Shown here: positions 56,951 to 64,000 of the stretch, one piece after another
How the letters are laid out: every line of letters starts with the position of its first letter
Numbering within the stretch: the first letter of the stretch is position 1
NCBI RefSeq assembly: GCF_040183065.1
Contig: NC_091125.1
Coordinates: 111,496,121-111,560,120, forward strand
DNA from: Periplaneta americana
Lineage: Eukaryota; Arthropoda; Insecta; Blattodea; Blattidae
Direction: 5' to 3'
Length of the DNA: 64,000 nt
Translations under genes and position numbers: made by a program
Notes under the pieces: generated by a model
Seen by the model: the letters and a program-made list of their open reading frames with translations, nothing else
Database searches by the model: none
What the model was told of the DNA's origin: nothing

Positions 56951-57815
56951 CTTACCAACGTATAACTTATTCGTAGACAATGAAAAAGCTTTCGATAGGT
57001 TGTTGCAAAAGAAACTCTTAAAAATAATGTAACCTATCTATATCATAAAAAAGAACAATAAAACGTCTAGGTATATTTTAGATCGAACGTAGTTATTGAC
57101 AAAATAATTGAATGTACAAGGAAACATTCTCTTGGGGGCACATAAAAAAGTTATTTTTTTTCTTCCACCATGTTAATAATGTCAAAACAAGTGCTTATAA
57201 AATTTTGGAACTAGAGCACAATTGCGAGGACCGTCCAGGAAGTAAATTTTCCTGGGCCGTTTACAGAAAGAAAACACAATATCAAGGAAAAATGTATTGG
57301 AACAATTGATAAGCTGTTTTTCAACATATTCTCCACCGGAATTGAGACATTTGTCATACCAGTGGATCAAATTTTGTATCCCTGTGCTGTAGAAGTCTGC
57401 CGCCTGGGATCGGAACCAGTGTGTGACAGCCGTCTGCACCTCTCTGTTGATGCCACGGTATGACAAATGTCGCAAATCCAGTGGGCAATATGTTGAAAAA
57501 TAGCTCAACAATTGCTATATCTGTTCCAATAAACCTTTCTATAAAAATTGTATTTTCTTTCTGTAAACAGCCCCAGGAAAACTTACTTTCTGGATTGTCC
57601 TCGTAATTGCGCTCGAGTGGCCAAAATTTGTATAAGCACTTGTTTTGACATTATTAACATCGTGGAAGAAAAAAAATAACTTTTTTTATCTGCCCTCATG
57701 AGAATGTTTGCTTGTTAGTAATAAATCAATGAATATGAATTAAGTTAGACAAGGCTTTCTCATATTTCCTGTATTATTTAATATTTATACATACATATAG
57801 GCATATAAGGATGTA
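56951..57815 (+). pseudogene. LINE RT catalytic-region relic, interrupted by a mariner-like element
   Basis: Before the insert, YNLFVDNEKAFDRLLQKKLL matches the first RT catalytic block (L-F-x-D-x-x-K-A-F-D). After it, RQGFLIFPVLFNIYI (~57743-57790) matches the following block (V-R-Q-G-x-x-L-S-P-x-L-F-N-I-Y-I). The two lie ~100 bp apart once 57117-57714 is removed, the expected spacing. Stops between them make it inactive. Confidence 0.7.
57117..57714 (-). mobile_element. Mariner-like element with ~220-bp TIRs, minus-strand transposase scrap
   Basis: The termini CAAGGAAACATTCTC and GAGAATGTTTGCTTG and the long inverted arms match 53333-53943. The minus-strand frame (57182-57511) carries VQTAVTHWFRSQAADFYST and WYDKCLNSGGEYVEK, the mariner transposase C-terminus. 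The flanks (GTA and TTA) do not give a clean duplication. Confidence 0.75.
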
Positions 57816-57910
57816 AGGTTTTCAATAACAGTAGGCCTAGATGACTAAATCCTTAACACCAAGGGAACAGCATTTTCCTTTGCCATTTTGAGTTATTTAT
57901 TTTTATTTAG

Positions 57911-58029
57911 TGGGAAATGAACTTTATTTATAGAAAAAATGGCAACATCGCAGTAGAATCTGCCAACGAATGGAAACACCTTCTTCGCAGCACTGAGGAC
58001 GGTTGTGTAGTCAATATCAACATCACAGG
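57911..58029 (+). other. Exon-like open segment with splice signals (unidentified)
   Basis: A polypyrimidine-type acceptor (TTATTTTTATTTAG) at 57910 precedes an open 119-base segment reading WEMNFIYRKNGNIAVESANE, WKHLLRSTEDGCVVNINITG. It is followed by the strong donor GG/GTGAGT at 58030. Composition looks coding. I do not recognise the protein and found no partner exon, so it may be one exon of a plus-strand host gene or a relic. Confidence 0.4.
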
Positions 58030-58177
58030 GTGAGTATCCTTATTTTCCGCTGTAGCTAGACGTTAGAAGCAAGCGTCTCGTAGCAATGTTGCCAAACATC
58101 CATTAATTAACTGATTTAATAATAATTAAAATATTAGAACACTCTTAAACCGTAAACGTGACAGAAATATTATGCAA

Positions 58178-58372
58178 AATTATTTTAATTGGTTCATTTC
58201 ATGACGCTTTATCTACTGCGATGGTTATCTAGCGTCTTAGTGAAATAAAGGTGATAATGCCAGCGAAATGAGTCCAGGATCCAGAGCAGGAAGTTACCCA
58301 GCGTTTGCTCTTAATGAGTTGAGGGAAAACTACGGAAAACCCCAACCAGGTAACTTGTTCCAATTAGGAAAT
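58178..58372 (-). mobile_element. 5'-truncated SINE, family 1
   Basis: CCTCAACTCATTAAGAG and the tail region (GACGCTTTATCTACTGCG on the plus strand) match 8148-8405 and 9680-9929, but the tRNA-like head is missing. Diverged, so older than those copies. Confidence 0.7.
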
Positions 58373-59770
58373 TAATCTATTTGTTGGAACCGAGAACTCT
58401 AATATAAAGATGTTGAGAAAATATGTAAGCTATTATTTGTAAATGTGGTTTACAGATAATGGGATGAGAATTTGCCATGTTGTTGTTGTCTAGTCAACTG
58501 TCCGAAGACAGGAACGGTTGACGAGAGGTAGAGTCTTGGAACGACGCTCGAGGAGGGAGGTTGTGGGACAGCCATTGGGGGCTGGAGTTTAGTTTAGCAG
58601 TGGCTTGTGATGGTATAATGGATAACCTGGTCTGAGGAGAGATGTGAACTGCTGCTGGGATGGTCGCTAACTACATACTGTATAGTCGTGCCCTGGCTGT
58701 GGAGTATTGAAATTCTTTGATGATGGCTGCATCATGGTTGGAGGAAGACCATTGTTGCTTGATTTCGAGACTGGCCTACCCACGATTGTAACAGGTTTTT
58801 CACTATTAGTGATTGTATGTTTCTTTTCATTAATATATGTATATTTACGTTCATACAGACTATTACGTAATTTGTATTTATTTAAAAGAGTCCGCTGACA
58901 TTAGTCAGTTGCATATTTCCTATTGTTTTTGCTTTTTTTTATATTGCTACCTTCTACCACATTCATTAAGGATAGGATTGTGAATCAGTTTAATTTACAC
59001 TTAATTTCTGTTAATACAGATTATGCGGCTTTTGTCTGTAATGGCGAATGTCAGTTGAGGGTAGATTATTTGGCAAGCCAGTCCCGAAGGATCAGTAGAT
59101 GGGTTAAATTCAGCTTCATCCATCTTGTCTGTTTTCTTATGGTATGTTCCCTTTGTGGACCATAATTACTAAGCCTCCCCTTCACATATTATGTATATAC
59201 ATTTATTTCTCTAATCTTAGGTAATCTTTCATATCTCTAAAACCTTGTTGTTTTTTTGTTTATTTTCTTATTACCTGAATTGTAACGTAATAAATGTTAT
59301 CAGGTAATTTATTATTTGTTCTAAGTGTTTTACTTGTTTCACCTCACCTTCACGAGACAATTGACCCTATTGTACGGTTGGCGGCAGGGTTAATTAAACC
59401 AGAGGCAGGCTGTTTCAATCTAAGCTCAGAGGAACAAAATGATAGACGATTCCTCCATTCAGAATTCGTTCCTTAAAAAAACTCTCATTTAACTAGCACC
59501 TTCCACGCCGTAAGGTCATTAACTCATTAGGTAATGGCAAAAACAATTAAAATCAACCTTATAGATAGATCACATGAGATGAAAAATAACGATCAATGAT
59601 AAACCGAGAGCACAGGTAAGTAATTCCGATTGCTCGGCATTCAGCATGTCTTAGGTCAAAGGAACGAAATAAACAAGAAATTAAACAGGCTCTATCCCAT
59701 GTGTACGACAATAGAGGACACCAAAAATAAGATTTTAGGCTAATAACCACGCAGCTAAAGTTTTATAGAA
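58373..59770. other. Unrecognised sequence
   Basis: No gene found. GTTGTTGTTGTCTAGTCAAC at ~58481 resembles the (TTG)n repeat end seen in the MULE pseudogene near 5830. Frames at 58707-59476 have no motif. Confidence 0.45.
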
Positions 59771-59780
59771 CTATGACGGT

Positions 59781-60050
59781 GGTAGAGCAGCTGGCTACGG
59801 ACTGGAAGGTCAGGGGTTCGATCCCAGGTGGTGACAGGATTTTTTCTCGTTGCCAAACTTTCAGAACGGCCCCGAGGTTCACTCAGCCTCCTATAAAATT
59901 GAGTACCGGGTCTTTCCCGGGGTAAAAGGCGGTCAGAGCGTGGTGCCGACCACACCACCTCATTCTAGTGCCGAGGTCATGGAAAGCTTGGGGCTCTACC
60001 TCCATGCCCCCCAAATGCCTTCATGGCATGTTACGCGGATACCTTTTTTT
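59781..60050 (+). mobile_element. tRNA-derived SINE, another family
   Basis: Head GGTAGAGCAGCTGGCTACGG with B box GGGTTCGATCCC; body GAGTACCGGGTCTTTCCCGG and CTCTACCTCCATGCC; T-rich end. The 9-bp TATGACGGT at 59772-59780 and 60051-60059 is the likely duplication. Confidence 0.75.
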
Positions 60051-60109
60051 TATGACGGTACCAATGTTGATATATTAATGTGAAAACTACACAGTTAACA
60101 TATCCGACA

Positions 60110-60470
60110 TAAGAAAGATCGAATGAAAATCCTGCGTTCTGTATCGGGCTACACTTTAATGAACAAGAAACATAATCAGGAACAAGAGATGAATAATTGA
60201 AAATATTTAACCTAAAGGACAAAATACAAAACCTAAAACTCATCTTGTATGAACATATACACAAAATGTCACCAGATAGAATACTACACATTTTACTGCA
60301 TTATATTATAGCCTACCTAAAGAAAGAAGTAGATCTATTGTCCATCCATTAACAAGATAGAAGGACTCACAATCAGTCTCTTCAAGTGGAAACAGGCTAT
60401 GGCCTAATTCCAAGAAGCAGCAATAAAAGAACAAGAAATAATCAAGAAATAACAACGAGCCACAAATGCC
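60110..60470 (+). pseudogene. Possible LINE RT 3'-end relic (weak)
   Basis: Pieces such as RILHILLHYIIAYLKKE resemble the R-I-P-H-x-A-L-H-Y-x-P-K-G-K-R-S-R block near the end of LINE ORFs. The frame is broken and similarity is patchy. Confidence 0.3.
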
Positions 60471-60658
60471 ACTATCTCAAATTCATTTTATTAAGAATGA
60501 TAGAATGCATCGAGAAGAAGCAGAATCAAACTGTAACGTTGGTGAAAGCAATCTGATGTAGGCCTATGGTAAATAATAACGTATCCAGAAGTTTTTTTTG
60601 CGATTGCATGGTGTGAAGGTTACATGCAATTTTTACAGTGTTCATAAGTTATATGTAC

Positions 60659-60762
60659 AGTGCATACATTTTATCTTTCCCCGCTCTCATATGTGCAGCT
60701 GCTCTGTGTACTGCTTCGCCCGCTTTACATCCGCGAGCGGGAGAAGGTAAAGTGTATGCACT
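60659..60762. repeat. 104-bp hairpin element, 28-bp arms
   Basis: AGTGCATACATTTTATCTTT (60659 on) pairs with AAAGTGTATGCACT (to 60762), about 24 of 28 bases matching. It abuts the mariner-like element starting at 60766. Confidence 0.7.
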
Positions 60763-60765
60763 ATA

Positions 60766-61756
60766 CAGAGTGTCCCATTTATCTTGTGCACCTATTATAA
60801 CTTTTTTGTTTGGATAGGTATTGGAATTTTTGTTTTTGAGCGTTACGTTAGAACGAGGGGCTAACATGAGTGTGGTGATTTGGTGCATGTAACTATATTA
60901 TGGTACAAGATACACGTGACGTCATTAATTTTTCAAATAGCACTACATACTTTAATCATGTTACACTGATTACACATATTAAGACGAGTTCAAAAATTTA
61001 TCAAATGTCACTTTCCTAATCAATAACAACAACAAAACGAAACAAAACGTACTTCCTATGTGATAATATTATGCTTTGAGAGTCATCAGAAGATGTTCAA
61101 AATGGTGACCATTCACAGTAATGCACATTCGAAGGCGTTCCCCGAAAGACGGTATGACTGCCCGGCATGTCGCTGGCTGAATGGACACATAAATCTGTCG
61201 AATGCGTTGCTGCATGTCGTCTGGTGTTATCAGAATGTTCTGGTGCACACTGTCCTTTAGAGTTCCCCAAAGAAAGAAATCGAGTGGCGACAGGTCCGGA
61301 GAACGTGCAGGCCACTGTACGTGGATTGTGGCGTCGACAATGTCGTTTGTTAACATGTTAAGACAACAAACACACAGCAAACGACGTGTACAGACGTCAG
61401 TCGTCATTCGTTTTGTGTAAGTTAATGCACAAGAGGAATGGGGTACCACAACAAAGGGCACATTCTGATGGCATTCATTTTGCATTTTGTTATTGTTACT
61501 GATTGGGAAGGTGACATTGTGATACATTTTTGAACTCGTCTTAATGTTGTAATCAATGTAACATAATTAAAGTATGTAGTGCTATTTGAAAAATTGATGA
61601 CGTCACGTGTATCTTGTACCATAATGTAGTTACATGCACCAAATACCTACACTCATGTTAGCCCCTCGTTCTAACATAACTCTCAGAAACAAAAATTCCA
61701 ATACCTATCCAAACAAAAAAGTTATAATATGTGCACAAGATAAATGGGACGCCCTA
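60766..61756 (-). mobile_element. Mariner-like element with ~265-bp TIRs
   Basis: TA flanks both ends (60764-60765, 61757-61758). The arms 60766-~61030 and ~61490-61756 are extended reverse complements (GTCCCATTTATCTTGTGCAC; CCTATCCAAACAAAAAAGTT). The interior holds only the C-terminal part of a transposase on the minus strand. Confidence 0.85.
61069..61527 (-). pseudogene. Mariner-like transposase C-terminal fragment (152-codon ORF)
   Basis: The open frame includes the catalytic block WPARSPDLSPLDFFLWGTLK, then ITPDDMQQRIRQIYVSIQP and ERLRMCITVNGHHFEHL to a stop. These are the last ~90 residues of the insect mariner-like type with R-S-P-D-L-x-P-L-D-F-F-L-W-G. The N-terminal DNA-binding domain and first catalytic Asp are missing, and the first ~55 codons are TIR and flank sequence. 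The C-terminal frame itself is unbroken. Confidence 0.75.
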
Positions 61757-61758
61757 TA

Positions 61759-62329
61759 TATTAATTATCCAGGGTGGAATTGAAATAATTCTGCAGATTG
61801 AAAGGGACGACAGGGTACACTTAAAGAAATAGAAAACCTATATTACGTTTCGTGATTAAATGCACGGTTAATTGGATAATTAAGTTGGAAGTTTCAAAAG
61901 TCTGGCAAGAACGCCGCTAACACAGTCGTCTTTCGTCTCGTAATATAGATGTAAGAGGTTAACGAACTCAGGTCTGTCTCTGGACGCGAACCTACCTCTC
62001 TCGCTACGACGTTGCAATCTGCTCGCATCGTTCTGTGGCTTGAAATTAGTGAGTTTTAAATTAAATTTACATGAACACCGTCCACGCTATTGAAATACGC
62101 CAGATAAATGATTCTTTATTAGATATGGACAAAAATAACGATCCTACTGGCAATAGTTACCGAATAAAAGGGTAATAAACATTTAGGAAAAAAACATTTT
62201 CTTCTGAGAAAACTACGAACTTTCCACCCTTATGGTAGGCTATTATAGTTTTTTGTTACATACAACATGACCTATTCGCTCTGAAAATTTGCAGGGTTAT
62301 TTCACTTCCATCCTGTACACATTATTTTA
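61759..62329. other. AT-rich stretch, nothing recognised
   Basis: No motif or structure found. Confidence 0.5.
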
Positions 62330-62620
62330 TATATAATTCACATTTAAAATGATAAAATTTTAAAACAGTCATTTGAACATTTTTAAATTTAAATCAGTTA
62401 CATATTAAAAACCTTAATATAACATACAGCTGTTTAATGTACAAGCTATACATGTTTCGAGGCTTGCTGCCTCGTCTTCGAAACGTGTAGGCCTAGGCCT
62501 ATAGTTCCTACATTAAACAATTATTGTATAAGTATTATATAATATTTAATATGTAACATTTAAATTTAAGTGTTCAAATGACTGTTTGAAGACTGTAACA
62601 ATTTAAATGTGAATTACATA
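62330..62620. mobile_element. Foldback MITE, ~130-bp arms
   Basis: Left blocks ATAATTCACATTTAAA, AAACAGTCATTTGAACA, TTACATATTAAA are mirrored in order on the right. The centre contains a second hairpin, CATGTTTCGAGG and CCTCGTCTTCGAAACGTG. A mariner copy starts at its right edge (62621). Confidence 0.8.
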
Positions 62621-63247
62621 AACGAGGGTTAATCAAAAAGTAAGGCAACAAGAGCTCTCGCGGGTGACGTATCCCCCCTCTTTTTCGAATTTTCCGCCAG
62701 GTCCGCAGCAGCAGACCACAGCTTATCACTCAGTCGTTAGATGGCGCATTGCGTCAGATCCTCGCAATATCAGTTGTAAGATGACTGCCAGCATGGAAAG
62801 ACAGTCAACAGCGGAAGTGCGTAGTGCGATCCGGTTTTTGCGTCTGAAAGCATCTCACCAGCAGAAATTCATCGTCAACTTGTTGAGGTGTATCGAAACG
62901 GCGCTTACGGTGGGAGGTAGTGGGCCAATCTCCCTACAGCCCCGACCTGGAACATTGATTTTCATCTCTTCTGACCGTTGAAGAAGCATCTGTTTGGTAA
63001 GCGATTCAACACCGATACGGCCGTTCAACAAGCTGTCATGATGTGGCTTCAGAGGCTTGACACAGATTTCTTCTATGCCAACATCGATGCCTTGGTCTAC
63101 CGATGGAACAAGTGTTTGGACAAGCATGGTGACTGTTGAAAAGTAATGCATACCAGTGCCCTACTACTGTGTATCAGTATATCTGCCTATGAAATAAACC
63201 TTGTCCACGAGAACTCTTGTTACCGTACTTTTGGAAGCACCCTCGTA
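62621..63247 (+). mobile_element. Mariner deletion derivative (627 bp)
   Basis: The ends AACGAGGGTTAATCAAAAAG and the complement of CTTTTGGAAGCACCCTCGTA, plus GCAACAAGAGCTCTCG and its mirror, form ~40-bp TIRs. TA flanks both sides (62619-62620, 63248-63249). The coding remnant has the transposase start and end with the middle deleted. Confidence 0.8.
62770..63140 (+). pseudogene. Mariner transposase with internal deletion
   Basis: STAEVRSAIRFLRLKASHQQ is the N-terminal helix-turn-helix start. It jumps after about 45 residues to SPYSPDLE and (after frameshifts) FHLF, LKKHLFGKRFNTDTAVQQAV, FFYANIDALVYRWNKCLDK. That is the block around the last catalytic Asp and the C-terminus; roughly 200 codons are missing. 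It stops at GDC-TGA, where an intact copy would read YVEK. Confidence 0.75.
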
Positions 63248-63257
63248 TATGCCTATT

Positions 63258-63600
63258 ATTAGGATCCAGAACTGTTTTCGCCACGCAGAGAATTTAGCAA
63301 TTCAAAGATTAAATATCACTGAGAAAGAAGATGACGTTCATGATTGTAACTGTGATGACGTGGACCACCGTGACTTTGGAGCATATGCAACAACAGTCGA
63401 TGATGACGTTAAAAAGACACAAACAGATGACGGACGATATTGTAACAGAAGTAAGAAATAAGGATCGCAATGATTATGAAGATTTTGAAGATGAAGAAGG
63501 AGAAGAAAAAGAAGAAGAGGAATAAGAAAATTCCGAATTGTCAACGGCCACTGTGAGTGAGGCTTTAGAAGCCATTAGAGTTTTGAACCTGTTCTGCTAA
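63258..63600 (+). pseudogene. Tigger/pogo transposase C-terminal relic
   Basis: RIQNCFRHAENLA matches the T-I-x-N-C-F-R-x-A-G block that follows the DDE domain in Tigger-type transposases. An acidic stretch (DRNDYEDFEDEEGEEKEEEE) and TVSEALEAIRVLNLF, the usual C-terminal helix, follow in another frame. The upstream part is absent: the mariner copy and the foldback MITE lie directly before it. Confidence 0.6.
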
Positions 63601-64000
63601 GCACAGTAATTGTGACGTAAATTTTGGACGTGAAACGTAATTTACAAACTGTGGTTTGCCAAGCAGTAGAACGCAAATAAAATGACTAAAGGTAGGCGCC
63701 CACTTACCGCAACAGATCCGTACGGCGTGTTCGGATTTTTATTCTTTGCATTATTTGAAATGGAGCATCGCCCACTTGGCCGTATCGCCTCTGTTCGCAT
63801 GACCGGATTCCGATCAGAATTCTTATTAGAGAATTCTAAACGGATTTCCGGTACGGACCAAGATCGAAATAGAGAATATCATGGCAAATATATCGATTCC
63901 AAGACCTCCAATCGCGGTAATATTGAAGGTATAATGAAATGGATGACGTGAAGCTTATTTTATTAAGTCCAACAGTATGAAGAGCTTTATAATTTATGAA
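63601..64000. other. Unassigned end of window
   Basis: From 63690, GGTAGGCGCCCACTTACCGC starts a GC-richer block with a second CGCCCACTTGGCCGTATCG at ~63769. It may be one terminus of an element cut by the window end. The 89-codon frame 63682-63951 has no recognisable motif. Confidence 0.35.

Noticed and set aside
63682..63951. 89-codon frame at the window end
   Set aside because: No recognisable domain; the underlying sequence looks like a truncated element terminus.

Overview
The window looks like nuclear DNA of an insect, most likely a cockroach or close relative (Blattodea, of the Periplaneta americana type). The reasons are: AT-rich sequence, spliced genes, several tRNA-derived SINE families, non-LTR retrotransposons ending in (GTAA)n or (TGAA)n, the very frequent 'taggcctat' word, and one recognisable conserved animal gene. 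Species assignment is inference. There is no bacterial gene organisation, CRISPR array or true RNA gene.

The only host gene I can name is on the minus strand: two consecutive 3' coding exons (50417-50644, then 44550-44740) of a LIM-homeodomain factor of the Lhx3/4 (Lim3) type. They join in frame with matching intron phases, and the last exon carries the family's C-terminal signature around GYPDFPPSPDSWLGEV. The 5.7 kb intron holds a dead pogo-type element, a trinucleotide microsatellite, a polypurine minisatellite and a 21-bp minisatellite. The LIM and homeodomain exons were not found and should lie beyond 64000.

Almost everything else is transposable-element sequence, often nested. 1-3.9 kb: LINE fragments and a duplicated exon-like repeat. 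3.9-6.5 kb: a Mutator-like element with a broken transposase. 6.5-8 kb: a P-element-like relic split by a small hAT MITE. 8-10 kb: SINEs and a degenerate tandem repeat. 10-11.2 kb: a probable Merlin element. 12-14.3 kb: foldback elements, one a clean insertion with a 9-bp target duplication. 14.4 kb: a THAP-like exon pair. 17-21.5 kb: LINE relics, a microsatellite and an insect-specific repeat-protein relic split by a 557-bp foldback. 22-24.5 kb: a ~340-bp tandem array with an insert. 25.8-29.3 kb: a second MULE relic, SINEs and duplicated mariner ends. 30-40 kb: mostly MITEs, SINEs and unrecognised AT-rich DNA. 41.4-43.6 kb: a complete hAT transposon with an uninterrupted 494-codon transposase, matching TIRs and a perfect 8-bp TSD; this is the best-preserved mobile gene here. 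50.7-64 kb: two more hAT elements with perfect TSDs, several mariner-like elements, LINE relics and a Tigger-like C-terminus.

The genes do not form a pathway. The window shows a developmental gene in a dense TE landscape where target-site duplications let the order of insertion be read. I found no convincing new multi-gene system; the intact hAT element and the nested insertions are the most useful content.
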